NCBI RefSeq assembly: GCF_000189255.1
Contig: NZ_AEVS01000073.1
Span: 1 to 64,000 of the forward strand
Source of the DNA: Vibrio brasiliensis LMG 20546
GTDB taxonomy: Bacteria; Pseudomonadota; Gammaproteobacteria; Enterobacterales; Vibrionaceae
Reading direction: 5' to 3'
Length of the DNA: 64,000 nucleotides
Part shown: positions 55,479-64,000 of the stretch, piece by piece
Layout of the letters: each line of letters begins with the position of its first letter
Position numbering within the stretch: the stretch's first letter is position 1
The notes under the pieces: model-generated
Told to the model about the DNA's origin: nothing
What the model saw: the letters and a program-made list of their open reading frames with translations, nothing else
Databases searched by the model: none
Made by a program: the position numbers and the translations under genes

Positions 55479-56450
55479 CTAGTTCAATTTGTTGGCAACC
55501 AGATCTAAGATCTCTTGCATTAATGCATCGTCAACTTTCTTTAGGTTGAGCGTTAAGTTACTGCCTTTACGGCTATAGCTCGCACGACCTTTAATAAGTT
55601 CCGTTTTTGTCGCTGTTGCTTTCTTGCTTGGCGCCAACTCTTCAATCCAAGCTTCAATATTCTCGGTCACTTCTTTAGTGATTCGAGCGACACCCTGAGA
55701 CTGGCTTCTTTGCCAAACAAAACCTTCTTCAGAACGACACTTATCGAGCAGTTTACCTTGTTGCCCTTTATCCAGGCTATTAAATTGCTTATGTAGTTTA
55801 ACGATTGTAGGACGACCAAGCTCTGCCACATTTGGGTACGCTTGTAGTAGTTCTAGTGGTAGATCTGCGGCTTTTAAAGCGCCACTGACAAGTGCTTCAC
55901 TACACTGGAACATTTTAGCCAGCGCTTTCTGATCTTCTGCGTCACCACTTTCCAGTTTAGCGAGCATCTCCTTGCCTTTTTCGTACAAAGAAAGAGGCTT
56001 GTGTGCGTTAGCCACGTCAGAAAGGAACTTAGCATGTTCAGTGCTAATGTTCTCACCAACGTAGATAAGGAATTCCTGTCCCGCCAAGATACAAGACATA
56101 CGACGACGGCTACCATCGAGCACTTCAATCTTGCCATCTTCACACTTGCGACCCACTGCCGGATATTGCTGACCACGCTCTTTTAATGTGACCAACACAT
56201 CTGATAGTGCGTGTTCGTTTAGAAATGCTTGTTCACGCGCATTTTCTGAAAATACGACGGTTTGTTCGCTGACCTGATCGGCAGGAATACGCACCAATTC
56301 AAACTGAACTTTCTCTTCGCCAGCCACTGAAAGTTCAATAACCTGAGCCTGTTCTTTTGCCGCTTGTTGCGCTTCTTGCGGTGTGGTCACGTGACGCTTA
56401 TTCGCTTTGCCAAATAATCTTGCGTTTAAATCTGAAGTCTTAATTGCCAT
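55479..56450 (-). CDS. parB2: Chromosome II partition protein ParB2
   Basis: 323 residues. The ParB/Spo0J N-terminal domain (about 75-165) includes VLDGSRRRMSCILAG (the Arg-rich CTPase motif) and the HTH QKALAKMFQCSEALVSGALKAADLPLELL (about 175-205). The C-terminal third dimerises. A GGGG ribosome site in the parA tail precedes the ATG, giving a tight parA-parB operon. It should bind the TTTACA-N-TGTAAA sites listed here and position the chromosome II origin. Confidence 0.95.
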   Translation of the reverse strand: MAIKTSDLNARLFGKANKRHVTTPQEAQQAAKEQAQVIELSVAGEEKVQFELVRIPADQVSEQTVVFSENAREQAFLNEHALSDVLVTLKERGQQYPAVGRKCEDGKIEVLDGSRRRMSCILAGQEFLIYVGENISTEHAKFLSDVANAHKPLSLYEKGKEMLAKLESGDAEDQKALAKMFQCSEALVSGALKAADLPLELLQAYPNVAELGRPTIVKLHKQFNSLDKGQQGKLLDKCRSEEGFVWQRSQSQGVARITKEVTENIEAWIEELAPSKKATATKTELIKGRASYSRKGSNLTLNLKKVDDALMQEILDLVANKLN

Positions 56451-56457
56451 TTTCTAT

Positions 56458-57675
56458 TTACCCCTGATTTAGTGATGACCAATGACTGTGTAGTACACGC
56501 TCTAGCTCCAGTGCACTCTTCTGTACCGCATCCTGAGCAGTCGCCAGTGTCTTCTTACCGCCTTCAAAATCACCTGTTGTCAGGTCAAATACCGTGCTGT
56601 AAGTGTCAGCACAGGTTTCAAATGCACGGCTACGAGGTATCGTCGCCATCATCACCTGGTCACCCAACAGATAGTTCATTTCAGTAAGGACCGCTACCTG
56701 CTTCTTGTTGTCATCCTCAAACATGGTTGGCATCAGACGAACAAATTCAAGACCCTGCCAGTCCTCTGGGAACATTTCATAAACCGTAGGTAAATGCTGG
56801 AAGAAGTTAACGGTTGACGCCCAGTCAAGTCGCTTCGCCGCACATGGGATCAGCAGTGCGTTTGACGCATACATTGCATTCCATACTAGCGGGTCTACGT
56901 GTGGACCGGTATCAATCATGATAACGTCGAAGTCATCAGCAATCTGATCTATCAGCTTCTCTTTAAGCAGCTTAACGATATCAAGCGACTGGTTTTGAGA
57001 CAGATGTTGCCAGGCTTCCGCGTTAAACATCGCATCTTCAGGAAACGCTGATACTGTTTTTAAGTTTGGATATTGAGTCGGTAGCAACACATTTTTGTGT
57101 AGAAACTCATTATTTACCTCAACGCCTTCTGGCACGTTATCCAGCATAACATCAACAGCTGAGTAGATATTGTCATGATCCGTCAGGCTAATTTGAGGGT
57201 TTAAGAATAGACGTAACGAACCTTGCGGGTCTAAGTCAATCAGACAGATACGGTAACGCTTATCCAGATTAAGAGCTAAACACGCCGCGAGATGCACAGC
57301 ACTCATAGACTTACCTGTACCACCCTTCTGGTTCTGTACATTGATAATCCAAGGTTTGTTTTCGCTGTTTTTCTTACGCTCGTGAAACTTAGGGATGCCC
57401 GCAGCGTCCATCAGCATATGAGCTTCTTGCAAAGAAATAGAGTAATGGTTGGCGTTGTTTTTAGTGAATTGGTGACCAGACTCTTCTAGTTTGCTAATTG
57501 CATCATCAAGTTTACGACGGGTTAAACCAGAGCGAGTTTCCATCAATGCTTTTGACATCGGCGGAAAATGCTCGTCGCTGCGCTCTTCCAATACAATTTC
57601 GATACGATCAGCTTGTACCTGAGCCGTTTTCTCAGCCAGCTGAATGAGATTCTCAATCGTATGTTCTCGTTTCAT
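56458..57675 (-). CDS. parA2: Chromosome II partition ATPase ParA2
   Basis: 405 residues from the ATG at 57675 (the frame extends to 57732 without a ribosome site). The N-terminal domain of about 105 residues with an HTH is typical of P1-like type Ia ParA proteins, which also autorepress. The ATPase has a deviant Walker A, QKGGTGKS (residues 116-123), Walker B DVIMIDTGP and the LIDLDPQGSL strand. It forms ATP-dependent DNA filaments that pull ParB2-parS2 complexes. A parS2 palindrome lies 220 bases upstream. Confidence 0.95.
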   Translation of the reverse strand: MKREHTIENLIQLAEKTAQVQADRIEIVLEERSDEHFPPMSKALMETRSGLTRRKLDDAISKLEESGHQFTKNNANHYSISLQEAHMLMDAAGIPKFHERKKNSENKPWIINVQNQKGGTGKSMSAVHLAACLALNLDKRYRICLIDLDPQGSLRLFLNPQISLTDHDNIYSAVDVMLDNVPEGVEVNNEFLHKNVLLPTQYPNLKTVSAFPEDAMFNAEAWQHLSQNQSLDIVKLLKEKLIDQIADDFDVIMIDTGPHVDPLVWNAMYASNALLIPCAAKRLDWASTVNFFQHLPTVYEMFPEDWQGLEFVRLMPTMFEDDNKKQVAVLTEMNYLLGDQVMMATIPRSRAFETCADTYSTVFDLTTGDFEGGKKTLATAQDAVQKSALELERVLHSHWSSLNQG

Positions 57676-57896
57676 TTGCCAAATTCCGTTATTAGTGAAC
57701 TGAAAATAATTGTACAGCATTTTCAGTAACAAACAATAAAAAGGTGAACGTGCAATTATAGATATTAATCACATTAAATAGAAATATGACATTCAATTTA
57801 GTGTTAATCAGCAAAAACAGGTCAATTTGTTGTCAATTTTTACCTGCATGACATGTCTTAAAGTACCATAGAATAAAAGTGTTACAGCATCACTTA

Positions 57897-57909
57897 TTTA
57901 CATTGTAAA
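57897..57909. promoter_or_regulatory. parS2: parS2-type site upstream of parA2
   Basis: TTTACA-T-TGTAAA between the parAB operon and the origin iterons. It may serve both segregation and control of parAB. Confidence 0.8.
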
Positions 57910-58077
57910 AATATTTTTAGAATTGAGACCAGAAAGACGCTCGGAACGATTAAGATTGCTGACTAATTTACGGTAGGTGCTATTTTGACTTTCAAACTGA
58001 TAACAAGTCAGACAGCAAGAACAGGGCTCGTACAACTGATTTGATAGTCAAATATCTTTAATCGCTCATCAGCTAAC

Positions 58078-58220
58078 GGAACAATGATCAAGGAATCTAT
58101 CATGATCATGCTTTCAGACCAATTTTGCGATTTAGGAACAATGATCAAGGGAATTTAGTGCCAGAACAAGCCCCTTGAGAGATGCGATGAAAATGATCCA
58201 AGATCGGAACAATGATCAAG
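58078..58220 (+). repeat. Three GGAACAATGATCAAG repeats, possible 39-mer-type RctB sites
   Basis: Copies at 58078-58092, 58135-58149 and 58206-58220 (57 and 71 bases apart). They share the ATGATCA heart of the 12-mer but not its CTTTC flank. In V. cholerae, RctB also binds longer 39-mer inhibitory sites near here; I equate these with that class by position, not by checked consensus. Confidence 0.6.
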
Positions 58221-58401
58221 TCTATGTACTTCTCGGAAGCATGTAAATTTAACTCCATTTTACGGACGAATGCAGATGGACTAAGACTTGACGCTAAATA
58301 ACGGCTCACGGAATCAATTATTGACCGACAATCCATTAAAAGCGGCAATCGATGACTATTTCATGATCATGCTTTCGGAAAGATGCTTGCTGGCGAACCT
58401 A

Positions 58402-58410
58402 TGTGGATAA
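58402..58410 (-). promoter_or_regulatory. DnaA box 1
   Basis: The minus strand reads TTATCCACA, the perfect consensus, 173 bases before the main iteron array. Confidence 0.85.
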
Positions 58411-58559
58411 GATGCAGCGTGTGTTGTTCGACTTTATCTATCGGTTACTATCTGTTCAATTTAACGATTTACACATCGATCCCTTGATCATCGTTTCGAT
58501 AAATTAGACAATCACAATCCGTTGGTTGAGAGGCATTTATCTATTAACTCAGTTCGGCT

Positions 58560-58568
58560 TGTGGATAA
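58560..58568 (-). promoter_or_regulatory. DnaA box 2
   Basis: TTATCCACA on the minus strand, 14 bases before the first arrayed iteron. Confidence 0.88.
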
Positions 58569-58582
58569 CGTGTGCAACTATG

Positions 58583-58710
58583 ATGATCATGCTTTCATGA
58601 TTCCATTGATCATTTGTTCGTAGTTATGATGATCATCGTTCTAAGAATTTTTGATCATGCTTTCAATCACTTAATGATCATGCTTTCGTTGTTTACATGA
58701 TCATGCTTTC
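58583..58710 (+). repeat. Six-iteron RctB 12-mer array
   Basis: Units of the form ATGATCATGCTTTC begin at 58583, 58606 (TTGATCATTTGTTC), 58629 (ATGATCATCGTTC), 58651 (TTGATCATGCTTTC), 58674 and 58697. The period is 22-23 bases, close to two helical turns, all in one orientation. Isolated copies lie at 58102-58115, 58363-58376 and 58484-58497. Confidence 0.92.
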
Positions 58711-58916
58711 CAAGCGTTTAATTTTTTTCCCTTTCTAGACAGTCACTTACAGACTTATCTACGCCCTGATCAATAGATCATATAATCATTTAAGATCATA
58801 TTAATCAGAAAGATCAGTTATTTAAAAGCAACAAGTTTTTCTTTATTTATGATCTTTTTTTCTTTATTCTTTCGGAACTATAGCGATATTACGGCTAGTG
58901 TGATACGGATCTAATA

Positions 58917-60887
58917 ATGAGCTCAGAAGAAAAACTACTGATCAAAGCGCCAAGAAGCCACAAAGATGGGCACCTATTTGAAGTGTCAGAAGTCGCGGTT
59001 AACTGGATTGAACAATACCAACACTTTAAAGGCGTTACGAAAAGTATCGTTGAACTTCTCAACTTGATCTCACTTCGGGGTTTCAGCAGCAAAGACGGTT
59101 TGGTATCCACAACGGAGCTGATTGACGCAACTGACGGTCAAGTTACTCGCGCTGCAATCCAACAGCGATTACGAGCCGCAGTGAATATTGGTCTCTTCCA
59201 GCAAGTGCCTGTTCGCTTTGAAGAGGGGTTAGCAGGTAAAACCATGCTGCATCGTTTCGTTAACCCTAACCAGTTAATTTCAGTGCTTGGTGCAACTAGC
59301 CTGGTTACTGAATCGGTTAAACAGAACGAAAAACAGAAACGCTCAAAGGCACTTGCTCAGACTCAGGTCAATAAACGCCTGCTCAACGAACATGGCCTCA
59401 ACACGCCACCAGCGATGAAAGATGAAGCGGATCAGTTTGTGGTCTCTCCGACAAACTGGGCGGGCATTATTGATCAGGCGTTAGCGCCACCACGAACGCG
59501 TAAAAGCTACCAAAAGAGCATGGTATCGATCTCTGGTACCCGAGCTGTGATCGAAACACGATCTTCAAAGAGCATCATGACGGTTGATGATCTGATGACT
59601 CTGTTTGCTCTGTTCACCTTGACAGTGCAATACCATGAGCACCACCAGCATCAATATCAACTAGATGGCACTCATGTACCAAACAAAACGCCGTTGTATA
59701 TCACTGATATTCTTTCGCTGCGTGGCAAGAAGGATAGTGGTCCAGCGCGTGATTCAATTCGTGACAGCATCGACCGTATCGAATTTACTGACTTCCAGTT
59801 GCACGAGCTTACTGGTCGATGGCTAAGCGAGAACATGCCAGAAGGCTTCAAGAGCGATCGTTTCAGATTTTTGGCCCGTACCATTACCGCATCTGAAGAA
59901 GCGCCTACAGAGGGCGCAGACGGCGAAATACGCATTAAACCAAACCTATACATCCTGGTCTGGGAGCCATCATTCTATGAAGAATTGCTGACTCGTGATT
60001 ATTTCTTCCTGTTCCCGCCTGAAATTCTGAAGCAGCACACGCTGGTATTCCAGTTATACAGCTACTTCCGTAGTCGTATGTCACGTCGTCACTCCGACGT
60101 TATGCTGCTGAGCGAGCTGAACCAGAAGCTGGCACGTAATATTGAGTGGCGTCGCTTCTCGATGGATCTGATCCGCGAATTGAAGAAACTGTCAAAAGAG
60201 AAGGGCAGTGATGAGCTGTTTGTCGTTAATCTTTGGGGTTACCACCTGACGATCTCTGCGATGATCGAGAAGGATAAGATCAAAGATTATCAATTCGATA
60301 TCAAATGTGATGCGGAAGAAGTCCTGCGTTACTCTCGCGCTCGTACTACCAATGCGGGTAAGCGTAATATGGCGCCAACATTGCCGAACCCACTGCGCAA
60401 TGAAATGGTTTCTAAACAGCAGCTTGAAGAGATGTCGCAGATCATTGATGGCGAGTTCGAGCCGATCCAACGCAAAGAGCGCTCTCCACGCGGTAAGTTA
60501 GGTCGTCGAGTGAAACAGCGTAAACACCTGGTAGAGATCAATGCTGATGAGATTACCATTACTCTATCTAAATATACCTCCACAGAGGCTCTAGAACGTT
60601 CTATAACGGCTTTAGCGGCGATGACAGGGCATTCCCATAGCTCAATCCAAGAAGAGTGTCTGGAGCTCATAGACAAGCTCGACTTCCTTCGCGTTGGTGA
60701 TCAGGTGATTCCATACGAAACCTTGAGCAAGATGGTTGAGCTGTACAATGGTCAGAGTGAAAACAAACACCTATCGATTGAACGTCTGATAGCCGGGCTC
60801 GCTGTTCGTCGTAAAGTGTGTAAGCAGGTTTTTGAAGGTCACCTTGATGAAACGGTGTTCCGGGCTTTGGATGAAGTGGCCGTTTAA
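58917..60887 (+). CDS. rctB: Chromosome II replication initiator RctB
   Basis: 656 residues, the Vibrionaceae-specific initiator, close to the 658 of V. cholerae. It begins MSSEEKLLIKAPRSHKDGHLF; three winged-helix domains span about residues 20-500 and a C-terminal domain mediates self-control. It binds 12-mers to open oriCII and longer sites to inhibit. The ATG at 58917 has a poor ribosome site, in line with tight control. Directly after the AT-rich origin, with its own terminator downstream. Homology is by recognition of the protein and locus. Confidence 0.96.
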   Translation: MSSEEKLLIKAPRSHKDGHLFEVSEVAVNWIEQYQHFKGVTKSIVELLNLISLRGFSSKDGLVSTTELIDATDGQVTRAAIQQRLRAAVNIGLFQQVPVRFEEGLAGKTMLHRFVNPNQLISVLGATSLVTESVKQNEKQKRSKALAQTQVNKRLLNEHGLNTPPAMKDEADQFVVSPTNWAGIIDQALAPPRTRKSYQKSMVSISGTRAVIETRSSKSIMTVDDLMTLFALFTLTVQYHEHHQHQYQLDGTHVPNKTPLYITDILSLRGKKDSGPARDSIRDSIDRIEFTDFQLHELTGRWLSENMPEGFKSDRFRFLARTITASEEAPTEGADGEIRIKPNLYILVWEPSFYEELLTRDYFFLFPPEILKQHTLVFQLYSYFRSRMSRRHSDVMLLSELNQKLARNIEWRRFSMDLIRELKKLSKEKGSDELFVVNLWGYHLTISAMIEKDKIKDYQFDIKCDAEEVLRYSRARTTNAGKRNMAPTLPNPLRNEMVSKQQLEEMSQIIDGEFEPIQRKERSPRGKLGRRVKQRKHLVEINADEITITLSKYTSTEALERSITALAAMTGHSHSSIQEECLELIDKLDFLRVGDQVIPYETLSKMVELYNGQSENKHLSIERLIAGLAVRRKVCKQVFEGHLDETVFRALDEVAV

Positions 60888-60916
60888 CGACTCATTGCAA
60901 GCAGTATAAGAGATTA

Positions 60917-60943
60917 AGCCAGCATGAAAATGCTGGTTTTTTT
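60917..60943 (+). terminator. rctB terminator
   Basis: CCAGCAT, GAAA loop, ATGCTGG and T7. Confidence 0.95.
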
Positions 60944-61267
60944 GTGTTTACTTACCGACAAAAACACCTTGTTACACTCTGCTAACAATAAGACAGAGCT
61001 ACTACATTCCCCTGACAGAGCACTGACATTGCGGTTCGGTGAGTTGGATAATATTTATCCCGAATAGACAACCTTTTGTCCTTTCTGATGAATGAGGGAT
61101 AGGATTATCCCTGATAGATTGGCTCATATTGTTACATTCATTCTGAATATTTTGCGAGTTCTCTGAACTCGTCTTTTTTTTGTCTTAAATTCCGTCCTGA
61201 TTTGTTTTCTTCATAACGATGATCATGTTTCTCCTTGATCATTGATCCGCAAATATTCGATATATCG
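60944..61267. other. Intergenic region after rctB with RctB-like sites
   Basis: Contains two small palindromes, GGATAATATTTATCC (61046-61060) and AGGGATAGGATTATCCCT (61094-61111), then RctB-type sequences from 61219. No supported gene; the short frame at 61138-61341 is not credible. Confidence 0.6.
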
Positions 61268-61302
61268 TTAGTGAAACGATGAATTACCTTGATCATAGTT
61301 CC
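61219..61302 (-). repeat. RctB-type sites beyond rctB
   Basis: Three sites: ATGATCATGTTTC at 61219-61231 (12-mer-like), CTTGATCATTGATCC at 61234-61248 and CTTGATCATAGTTCC at 61288-61302. Read on the minus strand the last two differ by one base each from GGAACAATGATCAAG, the origin repeat. The last overlaps the 3' end of the next gene. Confidence 0.65.
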
Positions 61303-61741
61303 GCGATTCATTCCACTGTTGGGCTGCCATGAACTGCACATGGGCTTCGATCAATTGGTGAGACACGGTTTGCCAGCTTGGATTTGATTGCTGATTGCAG
61401 AACTCAAGACTTAATACTGTCAGATGCTGCATTCTCTTCATGCACCAATCTTTAAGTTCCAGATCACTTTCTGCAGTAGCCACGACTTGTTGCAGTTTGC
61501 TATAGGCGAATTGCAGGTATTGGAAGGCTTTATCAGGAGAGCGTTCTCGTTCGAGAGTAAAGATCCGAATGCAGCCATCCAACCAACAGGCAATTGCTTT
61601 GCTTTGTTGAGCTGAGATGTGTGGTCCCCAGATTTGCTCTGGTGGTGACAGGATCAATGATTGCAGTTGACTGCCTTGATCATGCTTTCGTTGTTGATAC
61701 CAGATCCCGATCTGTTTTAGCCAGTTATCTAATGGAGTCAT
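61268..61741 (-). CDS. Uncharacterised protein next to oriCII
   Basis: 157 residues from the ATG at 61741 (the frame extends to a TTG at 61810). Largely alpha-helical in appearance, Trp- and Gln-rich (DNWLKQIGIWYQQRKHDQG, ACWLDGCIRIFTLERERSPDKAFQYLQF, ELKDWCMKRMQHLTVLSLEFC). No signal peptide or TM segment. I do not recognise the family. Two RctB-like sites fall in its codons and encode H-D-Q-G near residue 20 and Y-D-Q-G near the C-terminus. A ribosome site is weak (AGGT ten bases away). Confidence 0.7.
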   Translation of the reverse strand: MTPLDNWLKQIGIWYQQRKHDQGSQLQSLILSPPEQIWGPHISAQQSKAIACWLDGCIRIFTLERERSPDKAFQYLQFAYSKLQQVVATAESDLELKDWCMKRMQHLTVLSLEFCNQQSNPSWQTVSHQLIEAHVQFMAAQQWNESRNYDQGNSSFH

Positions 61742-61844
61742 TGTGTGCCAACCTAATGATTTGATCTCTTGCTCATGAACAGTTTGGTGTATGGCAAAGC
61801 AAATTGGCAAATAACAGAGTTAAATCAGCGAGTAGGGACGCAAT

Positions 61845-61876
61845 AAAAAACAACCCAGCGTTTTCCGCTGGGTTGT
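61845..61876 (-). terminator. Terminator of the chitinase-like gene
   Basis: CAACCCAGCG and CGCTGGGTTG around GAAAA with T6 on the minus strand. Confidence 0.93.
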
Positions 61877-61929
61877 GATTATCGTTTGCATAGGCTTATT
61901 TGCTTTGAGCGAAAGCCTTTCGGTGAGGA

Positions 61930-64000
61930 TTACTGCGGATTCAAGCCGAGTTTCTCTAACACCAGCTTGAAGTTAGCGCGGCGCTCTTTAACGTTGTGGA
62001 CATCACCTGTCTCACAGGTTAGGGCAGGGCAACCACGGTTAACGATGCCTGAAATATCATCGATGAACTGGGTTCCATGCATACCACCATCAACATACTT
62101 TTTCAGTTCATTATGGTAGTTCCAGTTGCCGTACTGACCGCTTTCATCCGGGTAATCCTGAACGGATGTTACCCAGTAGAACAGACCTGCAATCCATTTA
62201 ATTTCTTTGTTCTCTTCCGAGCTACAGATTAAGCCTGGGTTTGAACAGAAATCTAATTCCGCGTATAGCGGGTTCTCTGGTGGCGCTTCTACCGTAACAC
62301 CATCAATGGTTTGACCAATAGTGCTTGGATCGACATGAGAGCGTCCTAAGTAGTGGTTCAATGTACCGAAGTTCTGTCGGCCAGTGGTTTGAATGACACC
62401 ACGCCCCCACCAGCCACAGCCCTGAACACTTTCCTGACTGCTGCCGTCCCAGATAAACTGACCCGCTTTCTGGTCAACGTAGACTTTACAATCGTCACGC
62501 TCCCAAACTTGTTTAGAGCCGTCGACTTTATCTGGTACATCGTTACAGTGACCGTTGTTGGTCCAGCGACCAGCAAATCCGTTTACTAACAGACCACGCT
62601 CTTCCAGTACCGCGTCAGGAGCAGCAAATACCGGAGCTGGCGCACCATACCATTTGGCATGAGTCAGAGCACTGACTTCCATCTTATCGTCACGTGGGCA
62701 TGAGTAAGCGTGATCAAGGCCTGAAATTGGGTTAACCCCATAGTCAGCGTACTTCTGGCCGAGCTGACCACAGCTGGCAGACATCGGATAATCCGTTGGC
62801 GCTCCATACTTAACTTCAGACCAGTTATTCTCGTCACAGGCGTTGTAACGAATGGTCTCTTGCATACTCTGAGCAAGGAAAGCGGCGATCGCGACCTTGG
62901 CGTACTTGATGTTAGTCTCATCATCGACATTATCATCCAGCAGCCAGAACTTATTACCCGCAACACCTATGTTGTGCATCGCGTTGAGACCTTCGAGGAA
63001 GTCCGCCCATTTGTATACCGTAGATGGTACCCACTGGGATTGAGGGGTTTCGTACAAGAAGGCTTCGTTGTCCATCACCTGTTCAGCACTTTCCAGTTCA
63101 CGGTTTAATGCTTCTAAACGGGTTAATGGGCCGCTTTGCGATGTTTCACCAACGTAGTAGAGCGGTACCTTCGCCTGTTGGTATCCCTCGATCTTACTGG
63201 TCAGCTCGCTGCTGTCTTGATCAAACATCAAGGCAAAGACATTGCTGTACGCTGCTTTGCGAATCTGACGTTCGCTGTCAGTCAGACCCATAAAGTAGTT
63301 TGCTGCCTGTGAGGTCGGGATCTCAGCAAGCATTGCAGGGGCTTTAACGTAGTCGGTTACCTGTTTGACGTATTCAAGCGCGTTGTGCCATTGCTCACCC
63401 GTCAGTGCTGGTGTCTGAGCTGATTTAGTAAAGACAACAAAGTCTGCTTTGTTGGTGTTATCTTGCTGGTAGAGCTCGAATGTTGAAAGCAAATCTGCAC
63501 TATAAACCGACGCTTCATCCCACACGGATTGTCTGCCTGAGTGACTATCGTGAGCAAACTCACCTATGCTGAGTGACCAGCCAAAGTTAGCCGCAGGTGC
63601 AACGCTGCTCAGGATAAGGTTGTGAGCTTGAGCCCAGCCTTTCGCATCGTTGCTTAAGGTATCAATGGCGGCAAGCTCAATCTGGCTTCCTGTTTCAGCG
63701 ACGGCACTTTTTAGTGCTTGCTGAACCTCAATCGTACCCAAAGAAGTCCCTTTATCTGCGGTGGCGATATCGAGGACATCGCTGCGTAGAATTACCGAAC
63801 TAGTTCCAGCCTGCTTAGCTTGTTGAATCACGGTAACAAAAGCTTGGGTTAGCGCTTTCGTATCCGCAATTTGATCGCTGTTGATGGTGTCTATCGTCAA
63901 CGTTGATGGGGTGCTTGTTGATGGACTTGCGACAACAAAGGTGTTTGGCCAGCCTGCAACTTCAAGACGCAGTGGATCCATTGGATTCTGTAGCGAAAGC
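61930..64000 (-). CDS. GH19-type chitinase, 5' end outside the window
   Basis: At least 683 residues; the frame stays open to the window edge, so the N-terminus and any signal peptide are missing. The C-terminal half carries the GH19 motifs: FLAQSMQETIRYNACDE (candidate catalytic Glu) and CGWWGRGVIQTTGRQNFGTLNHYLG, matching Y-Y-G-R-G-P-I-Q-L-T in plant-type class IV chitinases. The upstream half (DTINSDQIADTKALTQAFVT, SIGEFAHDSHSG) is not recognised and may be a separate barrel. Secreted chitin use suits a Vibrio. Own terminator. Confidence 0.85.
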   Translation of the reverse strand, partial: LSLQNPMDPLRLEVAGWPNTFVVASPSTSTPSTLTIDTINSDQIADTKALTQAFVTVIQQAKQAGTSSVILRSDVLDIATADKGTSLGTIEVQQALKSAVAETGSQIELAAIDTLSNDAKGWAQAHNLILSSVAPAANFGWSLSIGEFAHDSHSGRQSVWDEASVYSADLLSTFELYQQDNTNKADFVVFTKSAQTPALTGEQWHNALEYVKQVTDYVKAPAMLAEIPTSQAANYFMGLTDSERQIRKAAYSNVFALMFDQDSSELTSKIEGYQQAKVPLYYVGETSQSGPLTRLEALNRELESAEQVMDNEAFLYETPQSQWVPSTVYKWADFLEGLNAMHNIGVAGNKFWLLDDNVDDETNIKYAKVAIAAFLAQSMQETIRYNACDENNWSEVKYGAPTDYPMSASCGQLGQKYADYGVNPISGLDHAYSCPRDDKMEVSALTHAKWYGAPAPVFAAPDAVLEERGLLVNGFAGRWTNNGHCNDVPDKVDGSKQVWERDDCKVYVDQKAGQFIWDGSSQESVQGCGWWGRGVIQTTGRQNFGTLNHYLGRSHVDPSTIGQTIDGVTVEAPPENPLYAELDFCSNPGLICSSEENKEIKWIAGLFYWVTSVQDYPDESGQYGNWNYHNELKKYVDGGMHGTQFIDDISGIVNRGCPALTCETGDVHNVKERRANFKLVLEKLGLNPQ

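Larger units (their letters stand above)
58071..58916. other. oriCII: Chromosome II replication origin (oriCII) region
   Basis: About 850 bases without a gene, lying next to the initiator gene. It holds three GGAACAATGATCAAG repeats (58078-58220), isolated and arrayed ATGATCA-type iterons, two perfect DnaA boxes, and an AT-rich stretch (58711-58870, with TTTTTTT and ATTTAT) suitable for unwinding. Iterons contain GATC, so Dam methylation should control RctB binding. The order DnaA box, six-iteron array, AT-rich DUE, rctB is the expected oriCII-min plan. Confidence 0.92.

Noticed and set aside
58145-58348. 67-residue minus-strand frame in the origin
   Set aside because: It lies across repeat DNA of oriCII with no ribosome site or coding character.
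58583-58710. CRISPR-like repeat array
   Set aside because: Units are 14 bases with 8-9 base spacers, contain GATC and adjoin rctB; there are no cas genes. They are replication iterons.
61742-61810. TTG-started extension of the 157-residue gene
   Set aside because: A rare start without a ribosome site; the ATG at 61741 is simpler.

Overview
The window looks like part of the secondary chromosome (chromosome II) of a Vibrio species, at and to one side of its replication origin. Four things support this. There is an RctB-type initiator gene (58917-60887) beside a gene-free stretch of regularly spaced GATC-containing iterons with two perfect DnaA boxes. There is a P1-like parA-parB pair (57675-55479). 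Seven copies of the palindrome TTTACA-N-TGTAAA occur, which I recall as the Vibrio chromosome II parS consensus. The tmcA gene and a large second chemotaxis cluster lie nearby. I cannot name the species. I see no rRNA, tRNA, insertion sequence, prophage or CRISPR array.

Layout: 0-6 kb holds a metal-stress module: a GST, a SigZ-like sigma factor and an ArsR repressor on the minus strand, plus a Cys-rich Cu/Zn-type permease whose promoter carries the same operator half-sites as arsR. An oxidoreductase with a divergent LysR regulator sits between them. 5.7-13.1 kb is a copper/silver efflux operon (small Met/His/Cys-rich protein, CusC, CusB with two CusF-like domains, CusA, cupredoxin) behind a CueR-type 19-bp-spacer promoter. 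13-26 kb is ordinary housekeeping and accessory metabolism: VOC protein, PAP2 phosphatase, TPP-riboswitch-controlled thiD, HDOD protein, LysR, PhoX, an IclR/degenerate arginase pair, GH1 glucosidase, UspA, nitroreductase and ABM monooxygenase, with three very small genes.

26-31 kb is an envelope cluster of three lipoproteins (two LPP20-like, one CsgG/LpoB-like), an MltC-like lytic transglycosylase and a membrane protein. It is the least explained multi-gene unit here. 31-39 kb has a chemoreceptor, an EamA exporter, a periplasmic-binding lipoprotein translationally coupled to a diguanylate cyclase, a homocysteine methyltransferase, a DnaQ-like exonuclease and an orphan NifW-like protein.

39-53 kb is a FapA-like protein and one long minus-strand chemosensory operon: STAS, CheY, CheA, CheW, CheW, PAS-type soluble receptor, CheR, CheD, CheB, a short membrane receptor, a second STAS and a REC-PP2C-HATPase protein. 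It joins a chemotaxis array to a partner-switching module. 53-61 kb is tmcA, parB, parA, oriCII and rctB. RctB-type sites continue past rctB into the next small gene. The window ends inside a GH19-type chitinase.
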